Shown one piece after another: positions 34,933 through 45,537 of a DNA stretch of 64,000 bases (positions within the stretch are counted from its first letter, which is position 1; the number at the start of each line of letters is the position of its first letter). The notes beneath the pieces were generated by a model, which was not told the origin of the DNA, did no database searches, and saw only the letters and a program-made list of their open reading frames with translations. This DNA is from Hibiscus mutabilis (Eukaryota; Streptophyta; Magnoliopsida; Malvales; Malvaceae), in assembly GCA_019671005.1 (NCBI GenBank), contig CM033752.1, positions 10,726,001 to 10,790,000 of the forward strand, read 5' to 3'. Position numbers and translations under genes: made by a program.

Positions 34933-36450
34933 GTGAGGCAAGCCCCCTTCCTTAAACAGCCTTGCATCCTCATCCGCTTTAGGGAACAATTTTTTTCTAT
35001 CACTAACAATAACAAAAGTTTGCCTAGTGTGTTTGTTTCTCTTTTGCAGGACTTCAATGATGTTTTAGGTGATCCACCTGACGGTTTGCCACCCTTAAGA
35101 GGAATTGAACATCAAATTGACCTAATTATGGGTTCTTCTATTCCAAATAGACCAGCATATAGATGTAATCCCGACGAAACCAAGGAGTTAGAAAAGCAAG
35201 TGGAAGAACTACTCAACAAAGGCTACATTCGTGTGAGTTTAAGCCCTTGTGCCGTTCTAGTACTTTTGGTGCCAAAGAAAGATGGTTCATATAGAATGTG
35301 TGTCGATTGTCGGCCGATCAACCAAATAACAATCAAGTATAGGCATCCTATTCCACGATTAGATGACATGCTTGATGAACTCTACGGTGCATGCATCTTC
35401 ACCAAGATTGATTTGAAGAGTGGTTATCATCAAATTCGAATGAAAGAAGGAGATGAATGGAAAACCGCTTTCAAGACAAAGTTCGGTTTATATGAATGGA
35501 CAGTTATGCCATTTGGTTTGACCAATGCCCCTAGCACATTCATGAGATTGATGAACCATGTCCTTCGAGAGTTTAGAGGTAAGTTTGTTGTTGTTTATTT
35601 CGATGATATTCTTATCTACTCTTCTTCTTTTGATTTACATATCTTTCATGTGAGATCGGTCTTCGAAGTTCTCCGAAGAGAACAATTATATGCTAACATG
35701 GAAAAGTGCGTGTTTTGTAGTGAAAGTCTTAGTTTTATAGGCTTTATAGTAAGTGCACAGGGTATCCATGTTGACAATGAAAAAGTCAAAGCAATTCAAG
35801 AATGGCCCACGCCATCCTCTATAACCGAGGTAAGATCCTTCCATGGCCTAGCAAGCTTCTACCGTCGCTTTGTCAAGGATTTCTCTACCATTGCCGCACC
35901 ATTGATAGATATCATCAAAAAAACGGTAGGTTTTCATTGGGGTGAGGCACAAGAACAAGCCTTCCAAACACTAAAAGGTAAACTTTGTACTGCCCCAATT
36001 CTTCGTCTTCCCGATTTTTCTAAAACTTTTGAGTTAGAATGTGATGCCTCCGGTATAGGCATAGGCACAGTTCTTTTACAGGAAAAACAACCAATCACTT
36101 ACTTTAGCGAGAAGTTAAAAGGAGCACATTTGAACTACTCAACTTATGATAAAGAGCTCCTTGCATTAGTTCGTGCACTTGAAGTTTGGCAACACTACCT
36201 TCTTCCAAAGGAGTTCATCATACACACCGACCACAAATCATTGAAGTGGCTAAACGGCCAAGGTAATTTGAGCAAGAGACATGCTCGGTGGGTGGAGTTT
36301 ATTGAAACATTCCCTTATGTGATCAAGTACAAAAAAGGTAAGGATAATGTAGTAGCAGATGCACTATCTAGAAGGTATACCCTAATTACTCAAATGCATG
36401 CTACTACATTGGGATTCGAACATATAAAGCAACTGTATCCTAATGATCCA
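34933..36450 (+). pseudogene. Reverse transcriptase and RNase H of C
   Basis: Uninterrupted across both domains. RT: RPAYRCNPDETKELEKQVEE (about 35150), KKDGSYRMCVDCRPINQ, FTKIDLKSGYHQIRMKEGDE, MPFGLTNAPSTFMRLMNHVL and the catalytic VVVYFDDILIYSS (about 35587-35625). RNase H: LECDASGIGIGTVL (about 36034), YDKELLALVRALEVW, IHTDHKSLKWL and DNVVADALSRRY (about 36340). All visible catalytic aspartates are present. It is still in the gag frame, so the only lesions upstream are three stops. Confidence 0.95.
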
Positions 36451-37648
36451 GATTTCAAGGAAAATTATACTCATTGTTTAAAAGGTGCTTTTAACAAGTT
36501 TTATCTTGTAGATGGGTTTCTTTTCCGAATAAACAGGTTGTGTATACCACAAGGCTCCATTAGAGAATTGCTAGTCCATGAATCACACTCCGGAGGCTTA
36601 ATGGGGCACTTTGGCATCTCCAAAACGTTAGACATGGTAATGGAGCATTTTTTTGCCACATATGAGGAAAACCGTGGAAAAGGTATGCGCATCTTGCGTC
36701 GTATGTAAACAAGCAAAATCCAAGCTAAGTTCTAACGGTTTATATACACCCCTTCCTATCCCTTCTTTCCCTTGGGTCGATTTATCTATGGACTTTATTC
36801 TTGGATTACCTCATACCAAAAAGGGTCGATATAGTATTTTTGTTGTAGTCGACAGGTTTTCAAAGATGGCTCACTTCATACCATGCCATAAAACGAATGA
36901 TGCAACATATGTAGCCGATCTCTTCTTTAGAGAAGTAGTACGACTTCATGGAATTCCATGCACCATCGTTTCCGATAGAGATGTAAAGTTCATAAGCCAT
37001 TTCTGGAAGGTTTTGTGGGGAAAGATAGGTACCAAACTTCTTTATTCTACTACTTGTCACCCACAGACGGATGGACGAACCGAGGTAGCAAATCGGATCT
37101 TAGGTGCATTACTCAGAACTGTTGTCGGTAAGAACACAAAAACTTGGGAAGAATATCTACCTTTTGTAGAGTTTGCCTACAACCGTTCTATTCATTCATC
37201 CACCGGTTATTCTCTATTTGAAGTAGTTTATGGTTTCAACCCCTTAACTACATTAGACCTTGTTCCTTTACCTATTAATAATATTAGCAGCTTAGATGGC
37301 GAAAAGAAAGCGGAGTTAGTTAAATCCATTCACACTAAGGCAAAGCAAAGAATGGAGAAAACATATGAAAATGTTGCTGCCAAAGTCAACAAAGGCCGAC
37401 GCCAAGTTGTCTTTGAACCAGGAGATTGGGTTTGGTTGCACATGCGTAAAGAAAGATTTTTGAACCATAGGAAATCCAAATTGGATCCACGAGGAGATGG
37501 ACCATTCCAAGTCCTTGAAAGGATCAACAACAATGCATACCGAATTGATCTACCAGGTGAGTATAATGTGAGTACAACTTTTAATGTTTCGATCTTTCTC
37601 CCTTTGATGTTTGATTCGTGGGACGAATCCTTTTGAGGAGGGAGGGGA
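36451..37648 (+). pseudogene. Integrase of C
   Basis: The zinc-binding domain starts in the RT frame (VHESHSGGLMGHFGISKT) and is broken by a small deletion near 36655 (HFF then HMRKTVEKVCASCVVCKQ in another frame). The core has all three acidic residues in place: SMDFILGLP, VSDRDVKF and GRTEVANR. The C-terminal part has GDWVWLHMRKERF, KLDPRGDGPFQVLERINNNA and YNVSTTFNVS. Small indels near 37590 and 37612 shift the frame, giving an early stop at 37634-37636 instead of the expected run into the LTR. Confidence 0.92.
37639..37648 (+). other. Polypurine tract of C
   Basis: AGGGAGGGGA (start shared with GAGGAGGGAGG) lies right before the 3' LTR TGATACATG. It also falls in the region coding for the acidic EEGGDD-type stretch in the undamaged frame. 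Confidence 0.8.
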
Positions 37649-38972
37649 TGATACATGTACCACAAGGCAATTCTAAGGACAAGATGGACTTACTTTTCCA
37701 CTTGGCCCAATAACCCGAGCCAAGTCTAAGCTAATCAAGGACAAGTTGAATTCGACCGTCCAAGTATTCGTGAGCCAAGGATTACAAGCTGCCATGAAGA
37801 AAGAAGAATTTCTTGAAGGAAGTCCACACTTAACATCCTTCAAGAATAATTGGGTCACAAAAACTCAACTTGCTGCACCTTTGGAGATGGATATCCATGA
37901 GCCTTTAGATGTCCATTAATTAGCCCTTTTTATTGTAATTAGACCCAATACTTGTTACTATAAAAGATTGGGTCAGATTTTTAGTTTTAGCCCAAATTAG
38001 GATTTACAAGTGTTTTTAGGCCTAGTTAGCTTTTTAAACAGCCCACACATGCCTCCTTGCCCAAGAACCAATTTCTTATCATCTAAACCAGCCCAAATAC
38101 CCTTAAATTCGTCCAAATAAAGGCCATATCAACTTTTACTTGCTGCCCAATCAAAACAGTTCTTATCAGCCCATTACTTGATACCCAAGCAAACCAGCCT
38201 TCATCAAGTTTACTTGCTGCCCAAGCAACCAACCCTTATCAGCTTATAACTTGCCTTATCACCCTATCCCTTGCCACACAAGCACAAGGAGTTTAAAGGC
38301 TGTTATTTTATTATTATTTTTAATTAGATTAGGTTTTCCTTGTTTTAGTAGAAGTTAAATTACTTTGTCTATCCTTCACCTATAAAAGGATGAAGCCTCC
38401 ATCATTGTAAGACAGATTTTCTTTGATTTATGAAATATTTAGTGAGTTTGTTTTTGCAAGTGCTGATTACTTGTGCCTTCGAAGTCTTCTTCAACATAAG
38501 TTCGACGAGTTCTTGTGAGGGAGATCATCTTCACACTCTTGCTTGCCTAGATAATCGCGTCTAGAAGGGTGGATTAGAGTCGCTTGAGGTTGCTTGCTTA
38601 GATAATTGAGTCTAAGAGGGTGTCGATGACAAAACAACATCAACAATTCACAAGCCATCTTCATCTTCAACCTTCACACCATCTTCCATAATTCCATAAA
38701 CAAAGCTGGAATTTTCAGATTTGTTTTACCTATCTTCTTCTTAATCTTTTCTCATATTTTTATTTATATTCTTATTTCTTATCATCTAATCCTTCATCTC
38801 GTCTTTCTTTCTTTAAATTTCCAGCCTTGAATCTGAAAAATTCAAGAAAATCCCTTCTCTTTTCTCTTGAATTTTCAGATCTGCCCAAACTTCCTTGATT
38901 GAGTCTACAGCTCCTAGTTCTTGCTACAACTTGATTGAAGGCTTCCAAATCCAAGATTTCGCTACTCTATCA
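37649..38972 (+). repeat. 3' LTR of C
   Basis: 1324 bp, matching 30922-32245 with about two dozen differences counted by eye and no length change. It ends CGCTACTCTATCA. CCTAT follows. Confidence 0.93.
37650..37919 (+). pseudogene. CR-motif-like C-terminal coding region inside the 3' LTR of C
   Basis: In the frame that joins the undamaged end of pol (N-P-F-E-E-G-G-D-D), the LTR stays open except for one TAA at 37674-37676, up to a stop at 37917-37919. It encodes PLGPITRAKSKLIKDKL, then VQVFVSQGLQAAMKK and a tail ending EPLDVH. GPITRA-type sequences are known from the C-terminus of CRM-group integrases, where the targeting CR motif is partly LTR-encoded. The TAA is CAA in the 5' LTR, and the 5' LTR has its own single TGA where the 3' LTR has GGA, so the ancestral frame was probably open. 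Confidence 0.75.
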
Positions 38973-39900
38973 CCTATCCTTAGGCTTCGACCATCTCCTC
39001 AACCACGCTTATCACAACTTTTATTTACCTTAACTTTGGTATCTTACTTTGTACAACATACAGAACTCTCTCATTTTATAACCAAAACAAGGTCATCGAT
39101 CTCATGAGACAGGTAATAGTCTTTTACTGTTACACTTTGGCTTAACACATCTAAAGCCACTACACGAACCACCTACACGTAAGCATGTTTCTAAGACAAG
39201 ACACTTGGAAACGACACTTACATGGTCACTTGCACAAGTGAGTCCACAACAAAGAGTTCGTTAAGTGCCATACCACAAAACGATAGACACTAACAACAAA
39301 CTCAGGCTTACCCTTATCATGTTCTAAACCACAATCAAATGGTAAGACTGGCCATTCACCAAGGGTACCTCCATACCCTCAAACATCCACAACTCTAAGG
39401 CCATGAATTCTTAACCCTCGCATCTACAACGCAAGCTAAGAATATCTCGTATCATACAGAACCTTCCTTGAGCTATCACCACGAAGCACAACGTCCTCCC
39501 TAGAGAGGTAATGATCCCATACATCTAACACTAACAACCAAATTCAAACAATCTGAAACTTCACAACTTTTCACTTGCAACTTACGGTATACTTGCACTC
39601 TCAACAACCATCTACGGTAAAAACTTATCTAGCAGAAGGTGCAACTCTAATTACCATCTAAAGCAACAAAAAACCCAAGATTTACCAAGATACACATTCA
39701 CAATAACCAATCCATTACACACCCAAAGAGTTAAGCGGCTATCAAAACAACTGAAACCACAACAGAACTTAATTACCTGACATATCCTCAGCCACAAATT
39801 TGTCATCCCTGGTCTGAGCGGTAGGCTGTCTAGCAATGCCTCGTACGTCAACCCTAGTAGTGGATCTCACGGGACCCCCACCTCGATAGCCTGATGGTGC
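38973..39900 (-). other. M internal region between gag and the C insertion, non-coding
   Basis: About 930 bp, rich in A and C on the plus strand. I see no conserved retrotransposon domain on either strand. In an autonomous gypsy element this position would hold protease and RT. Confidence 0.65.
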
Positions 39901-41032
39901 CCTAGCTCCTCCTCTAGCAAAATTCTAATCATGTCAGGAAGTAGCCTACCTCTAAGACTAAGTTGGTGTATCCCTATTCATAACTCTGCAGTCCTTTGCC
40001 ATATGTCCTGGTGCCCAACACCTATAGCAAACCCTCCAAAGCAAAAAGCACACTCTAAGGTGATGTCGGTCACAATGTTCGCATACTGGTGGAAGCGACA
40101 CCCCAACTAAACCATCAGTACTCCCTTCTAAAGTAGAAATCAAAGAGCCCCTACGAACCCTTGATCTAGATCCAAAATCGACTCTCGGTAGCTGGTCTAA
40201 AGCAATTCTCTTCGAACCCCTCGAAGTACAAAACCCCTCATACGGATATGAAGAAGGACCTATAAGATCTTGGGTCTCTGCATCATGGCCCCTAACATTT
40301 TCTGTCCTACCGGATGTCGTATCTTATAGCCGCTCTAGTGCCTTCACACTATTTACTAGTTATGAAAATATCCCAAGTAGACCCACTGTCATGTGCAATT
40401 GGAGCTCAACCCTCAACCCTTGTCTGAACCTCTTGAACCTCAACTCTTCTGTGGCAACAAACTCTGGGGCATAACGGCTCAAGCGCAGAAACTCTTGCTC
40501 ATAAGCAAACATCGTCGGTCGCCCTGAACCAAATGCAAAAACTAGTCTCTCATTTCATCCATATGTACCTCGCTTATATACTTCTTTCGAAACTCATCCA
40601 AAAAGATATCCCATGTCGAGAGGGTAGGTTGTAGCCCTAACTCAACAGTCTTCCACCACTCATGTGCATTGCCCTTAAGAAGGGAGACAATGCAATAAGA
40701 TCATCCTCTGAGCTTCCCCTCATCTGTCTCAAGATTCTCTATGTATCACGCAACCACTGATCAATCTTGATCGGGTCATCCTCACCCAAGCCCTCAAAAT
40801 TTTTAGGCCCAAAATGGTGAAGCCTCTCTACCGGGGTCTTGCGAGGCGTCTCAGATTGCCTCAAAAAAGCTTGTACCACTTGCAAAAGAGTATAGGTAAG
40901 ATCACAGAAGTGACTCGCCTCCCCATTATCGATTCCCCCTTCCATCAACACTTTTCTAAGACACAAGGAAACAAGGTAGCACATCAAGATTCCCAATCTT
41001 GTAAAGTACAACTCAAAATTAGGGACTTGCAT
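39900..41032 (-). pseudogene. gag of M
   Basis: Minus strand. The start of the recognisable part is FGPKNFEGLGEDDPIKIDQW at about 40810-40750. Capsid-like phrases continue in the same direction through about 40480 (FAYEQEFLRLSRYAPE). A nucleocapsid CCHC knuckle is intact: CYRCWAPGHMAKDC at about 40040-39999. It is preceded by CEHCDRHHLRVC. Several stops and frame changes interrupt it. This is the only protein-coding content seen in M. Confidence 0.8.
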
Positions 41033-41092
41033 TCACTAAATACCTTACCACGACCTCTATACCACCTTGGGGTTTCCTAGAACCGACTAAAC

Positions 41093-41107
41093 CTAGCTCT
41101 GATACCA
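41093..41107 (-). other. tRNA-Met primer-binding site of M
   Basis: Plus strand CCTAGCTCTGATACCA; on the minus strand TGGTATCAGAGC lies a few bases after the LTR end at 41113. This fixes the orientation of M. Confidence 0.85.
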
Positions 41108-41112
41108 CTAAA

Positions 41113-41265
41113 TGTAACACCACGATCCTGATCCGAATCCAAAGCATTATATTTGGGTCTCCCAAAAATAACCCATCAAAATTTTCTCATTTAAAACCAC
41201 CAGTTTGGCAATTCTCAAAATGATCCATTTTCATAAATCCACATAATTAAATAACATTAATAGAG
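41113..41265 (-). repeat. 5' LTR of M, inner end
   Basis: Plus strand TGTAACACCACGATCC at 41113 is the LTR terminus (GTTACA on the minus strand) beside the PBS. About 150 bp are present before X begins at 41266. This piece has no counterpart in the left LTR, which is truncated. Confidence 0.8.
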
Positions 41266-42443
41266 TGATAGAGTAGGGCAATCTTGGATTTGGAAGCCTT
41301 CAATCAAGTTATTGCAATAACTAGGAGCTATAGACTCAATCAAGGAAGTTTGGGCAGATCTGAAAATTCAAGAGAAAAGAGAAGGGATTTTCTTGAATTT
41401 TTCAGATTCAAGGCTAGAAATTTAAAGAAAGAAAGACGAGATGAAGGATTAGATGATAAGAAATAAGAATATAAATAAAAAGATGAGAAAAGATTAAGAA
41501 GAAGATAGGTAAAACAAATCTGAAAATTCCAGCTTTGTTTATGGAATTATGGAAGATGGTGTGAAGGTTGAAGATGAAGATGGCTTGTGAATTGTTGATG
41601 TTGTTTTGTCCTCGGCACCCTCTTAGACGCAATTATCTAAGCAAGCAACCTCAAGCGGCTCTAACCCACCCTCCTAGATGCAATTACCTAGGCAAGCAAG
41701 AGTGTGAAGATGATCTCCCTCACAAGAACTCGATGATCTTATGTTGAAGATGGGTTCTAGACAAGTTTACCGAACACTTGCAAACTCAAAGAATACTAAA
41801 ATCTCCAAAGAGAACTTTTTATTAATCAATGAAATCTGAATTACAATGTGGGTGAAGCCTCCTTTATATAGGCCATGGAGAAGTTTTAATCCTACTAAAC
41901 TTAGGAATTAAATAAAATAAATAAATGCTAAAATCTAATCTCCTAATTAGATAAGTAACTTCTAATAATAAATAATCGCTAAAAATAAAATCCTAGTCAA
42001 ATAAATCTGATCCTAATAGATATTGCAGAATCCTATATTGATTTAAATTACAAATAATCAAATAAAATCTTGAAAATTCGTAATTATCCAAAAATCCCGT
42101 ATTAATCCCGTATAGGAATTTCTGCATGCGCTGTCTTCGCTAAAATAGACGTATCTTGAGATCCAGATGTCCGATTGAGGCGTTTCAAGATGCGTTGGAA
42201 AGATAATTTGCAGCCGGACAAGTTTTAAGAAGACATGTTGACCCATAAATTCCTGGATCCCGTCCAAAAATTCGTTGCAAGTTAGCTGACTTTCCAGACT
42301 TCACAAACAGATTCAGTTTCTTGTCCAAGATGCATCGTTTTTGACCTCCTATGCGTGCATTGTTTTGGCCATTATTGTTTGCATCGAATAAATTCAGCTT
42401 CTTGTCCAATATGAGTAATTTAATCCCGCTCATGCATGTATCA
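41266..42443 (-). repeat. 3' LTR of X
   Basis: 1178 bp. The minus strand begins TGATACATGCATGAGC and ends CTACTCTATCA. The half from the TATA box (TATATAAAGG, plus about 41861-41870) to the end closely matches C's R-U5. The U3 half does not resemble C and has no GPITRA reading frame. Confidence 0.85.
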
Positions 42444-42830
42444 TTCCCCCATTACTCAAAAGGATTCGTCCTCGAATCTAAATCGGCAATGAGAGAACAA
42501 TCATCAACTTCAATTGAAAAGGCTTCTTTGTTGTATGTGGAGTGATCTAATTGAGCTCCTCTTAATGGTTCAACAAAATTCTGAAAAAATATGACAACAC
42601 TACTCGAACATTTGTAATGACTAGTCCAAACAAAATCACTCATCGCGTTCTTTTTCTTATCTTTTTCTTTTGGGCTTTGTGTGACTTTTACCTCATATGT
42701 ATTTTCACTCACCAAATTTGGGCCATTAATTTGACTTTTTTCACTCTCGGCCTCTTTACTCTCAGTCTTTTGTATCTCACATCCCATATCCCTCTCATAA
42801 AATTTATCATCAATGTACAATTTCTGTAGG
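42444..42830 (-). pseudogene. Spacer and RNase H remnant of X
   Basis: A minus-strand frame (about 42820-42452) joins a lysine/serine-rich spacer like the one after C's protease (KSQINGPNLVSENTYE) directly to an RNase H scrap (LRGAQLDHSTYNKEA, compare C LKGAHLNYSTYDKE). It then joins DLDSRTNPFE, the expected pol C-terminus, followed by TAA before the LTR. RT, most of RNase H and integrase are deleted. Confidence 0.75.
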
Positions 42831-43177
42831 GGAGAAAGTGTTTCTAACGGAATGATAGGACAAGAATCAAATTAAGGGTTAGAATTACACTTACTTTCTT
42901 CGTGGGGAGGTGATGAGAGTATAGCAAGTGGACCTACTACTTCACACGAGGGATTATAAGCATTTTCATCTTGTCTAATGTGTTCACTATCACTATCCTT
43001 TTGTTTGGGAGATGGTTCTTCTCCAATATCAACATTTGCACAAATGCTAGAAGTAGAAGTACGAAGAGAATCATGTGTCCCTTCTGGTTTTGGGATGTCT
43101 TCATGGTTGGTTGTCTTTGTGTGGTCAATTGATTCAGCCTTTTACGCTTCCAATCTTTTTCGTTTTATCCTCTCACA

Positions 43178-43633
43178 CTATTTTTTTGCTTTTGCTATTT
43201 CTTCATCTACTTTTTCCGGCTCTATTGTAGCAAACGAGAGCTTCTGGCCTTGGTGCACAACCGAGTATCCATTTGTATTGATTCGATGGACAGCGCCCCG
43301 ATCATTTTTCCAAGGTCTTCCTAATAGCAAGTGGGTGACTTCCATAGGAACCACGTCACACCATACATCATCACAATAGCTTCCAAGAGTAAAAGAGATT
43401 AAACAACGTTCGGTTACCTTCATATCCGGTCCGCTATTAAACCCTTGAAGATGATACGACTTAGGGTGTTCTTGGCATGATAGATCGAGTGCATCAACAA
43501 TGAAGCTACTCACTAAGTTTACACGACTATCACCATCAATAATTAAAGAACATAGATTACCATGTATCTTACACCGTGACCGAAAAATATTTATTGGTAT
43601 ACGATAACGAGTGTTGAAAAGAGAATAAAACAT
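43178..43633 (-). pseudogene. Protease remnant of X
   Basis: A 151-codon minus-strand frame homologous to C's protease: IIDGDSRVNLVSSFIVDALD, then SYCDDVWCDVVPMEVTHLLLGRPW. The catalytic D-S-G is D-G-D, so activity is not expected. Its first codons follow the leader directly, showing that gag was removed. Downstream sequence matches the post-protease segment of C (YSVVHQGQKLSFATIEP). Confidence 0.85.
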
Positions 43634-44057
43634 CCTAATTGCTTTAAGAATCCAAAGAAAAGGTTAGACACCAATAGAATTATAGTTGCAAGGAGAAAGA
43701 AGAGTATGCAACTTTTAGTCCTACTAACACAAGGAAACAAGAAGGTGTTAGAAGATGTGTAAGAAGCAATAAAAGCTAAAACAAACGAAAACTAATGTCT
43801 AAGAATGAAAGAAAATTAGAACAACCCTGAAAACCCTAGAATTTTGCAGCAACTTGATCTACTTCGTTCGAGGTGTTCCCGATGTCAAAAAATTCTAAAA
43901 TTTTATGTGGTTACTCCTCCAAAGGTGTATATCTGGTCCGAAAATTTTCAACTCAAAATTCGCTCGTTTGAATTCGACGAATTTTCCCTAATTTTTGATT
44001 TTTTCACCCAAAAAAGCCAAAATTCTTGTCAAGAATCGTCCCAACTCTGATACCAAA
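43634..44057 (-). other. Leader of X
   Basis: Minus strand: PBS, then sequence with phrases shared with C's leader (GGGACGATTCTTG, ACACCTCGAACGAAGT, AGGACTAAAAGTT). It runs straight into the protease frame. Confidence 0.75.
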
Positions 44058-44164
44058 TGATAGAGTAGCGCAAATTCGAATAAAACAAAACAAACCAAAA
44101 TAAAGAACAAATCTAAAAATCCAGATTTGCTTATGGTGGTGGCGTCAATAAAGAACAAACCAAA

Positions 44165-45282
44165 ACTCGACTGTGGTAAGTTATTATGAATACAATCAGT
44201 CCAAACTAAAACATCAAGTACTATACTTTGAAGTTGGCTCGGTGCTGGGAAATCCTCCTCGATGTGCTCCTCCAAAAGAAACATGTCAACCTACGCACGA
44301 AAAAACCAAAATTCCGCACGCTGAGCTAACAAAGCTCAGTGGTACATTTCTACTCTACCACAATTCAAGAATATCATAAAACAAGCATGCATGATAATAT
44401 AAGCAAGAGTGCACAGAAAGGCTTCTCAACAGTAAGGATCATCTCTAGCCTACCCTAGCTAGAGTTCACAACCATGTCTCAAGACACCATTAAGATTTAG
44501 GAAGTCTCGCATGCCATCCTAGGCTTACCATAATCGAGGTCACATAGCCCATTGAGTTACTCGAGCTCACACAGGCCGTCGAGTTATGCATTCCATACCC
44601 TGATCACATAACCCAAGGGCAAAACAACCAACAATTAATAATCCATACAACGAATTAAATAACATACATTCCCTAGACAGTGGCCAACGAAGCCCTACAT
44701 TACTCGTACTCACACAGCCGTCGGTTTACCTGTGATCACATAGCCATCGGGTTAACGGACTATATCTGGATCACCATAGCCACAGATACATCTTAGACAT
44801 ACTTGGATCACAATAGCCACAAGCAGTCTTTACCCAAGGTCACTCAGCCAATTAGGTTACTCGAGTTCACATAGCTCATCGAGTTACTCGAGCTCACACA
44901 GCCCACTGAGTTTAGTTTTCGTATCCTGATCACATAGCCCAAGGATAGGTTTCTAACCGCATCCAGACCACATAACCCGTGAATACATCGGATGTACTAA
45001 ATTACACAGCACGAAGTACACATCCCCTTAAATAAGTGTCATTACACTGACTCTAGGACATTTGGATTCTAAACCAAGACTCAAAGATAACATATGCTCC
45101 TCGAGTATCCATACATCTCACCAAGAGATAAGAGGCATCAAGCCAACCATTACCAATGCCCCAAGGCATATTTCGTTTGTTGTAATTAATAATTTAATTC
45201 TTTTAAGCCTATTCATGATATTCTCATTCGACCATCTCATTATTTGCAGCTACTAGCCATATGGGCGTCCCTTCAGCACATG
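44165..45282 (-). repeat. 5' LTR of M, outer part, truncated
   Basis: Homologous to 27463-28582. It resumes right of X at CTCGACTGTGG and stops at CTTCAGCACA, where satellite begins. The rest of the LTR (about 1.4 kb, including the TACCGATAC cluster) is missing. Confidence 0.8.
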
Positions 45283-45537
45283 ACCGAAAAATAAGATTAA
45301 ATCATATTTTATGACTTAAAATATTTATTTATGGGCTTTTGAAAACGATTATATAGCTTAACCTCATTTTTAGAAATTTTTACTCGGTTAAAATTCCAAT
45401 GGGTCCACTGTAAAGCCTATTTAGACATGCACGCCTTAAACCTAACAAAAAGACCACAAAATAAGGTTATATCAAATTTTACGAGTTAAAATATTTGATT
45501 ATGGGCTTTTGAATATGATTATATAGCTTAACCTCAT
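45283..45537 (+). repeat. Satellite remnant between M and the solo LTR
   Basis: About 1.5 monomers in the same orientation as the left block, starting mid-monomer at ACCGAAAAATAAG and ending at TAACCTCAT. Confidence 0.95.

Larger units (their letters stand above)
30922..38972 (+). mobile_element. CRM-like centromeric chromovirus (element C)
   Basis: An 8.05-kb gypsy element inserted in M. It has two 1324-bp LTRs (TGATACATG...CTACTCTATCA), PBS TGGTATCAGA, a leader of about 860 bp, one long gag-pro-pol frame and a PPT. CCTAT occurs at 30916-30920 and again at 38973-38977 as the target duplication, with one extra T at the left edge. The RT and gag sequences (MKEGDEWKTAFKTKFGLYEW, SEVRSFHGLASFYRRF-like) and the GPITRA tail inside the LTR match the CRM/Reina side of the chromoviruses. 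CRM elements are known to concentrate at functional centromeres. LTR similarity of about 98% (by eye) makes it comparatively young. Confidence 0.9.
41266..44164 (-). mobile_element. C-related deletion derivative (element X)
   Basis: Minus-strand LTR element inside M's right LTR. 3' LTR at 41266-42443; internal 42444-44057 with only a leader, a protease and a short RNase H remnant; PBS at about 44045-44055 (TGGTATCAGAG on minus); then about 105 bp of a 5' LTR (44058 to about 44162). Its internal sequence is C-like, but gag and most of RT and all of integrase are gone. The left flank is TAGAG; the right end is truncated, so no duplication can be confirmed. Confidence 0.8.
27463..45282 (-). mobile_element. 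Minus-strand gag-only gypsy-like LTR element (element M), with nested insertions
   Basis: Minus-strand reading: 5' LTR at the right (41113-45282, interrupted by X), PBS complementary to tRNA-Met at about 41093-41107, gag (41030 to about 39900), about 1.9 kb of non-coding sequence split by C (30922-38972), polypurine tract at 29985-29996, and 3' LTR at the left (about 27463-29984). Without C the internal region is about 3.1 kb, with no protease, RT or integrase motif on either strand. This fits a non-autonomous gag-only element (TR-GAG type). Both outer LTR ends are missing, so no target duplication can be seen. Confidence 0.75.

Noticed and set aside
34657..34989. 110-codon minus-strand frame
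   Set aside because: Antisense shadow of the lysine-rich spacer in C. The Phe/Leu-rich composition comes from reading AAA/GAA codons backwards.
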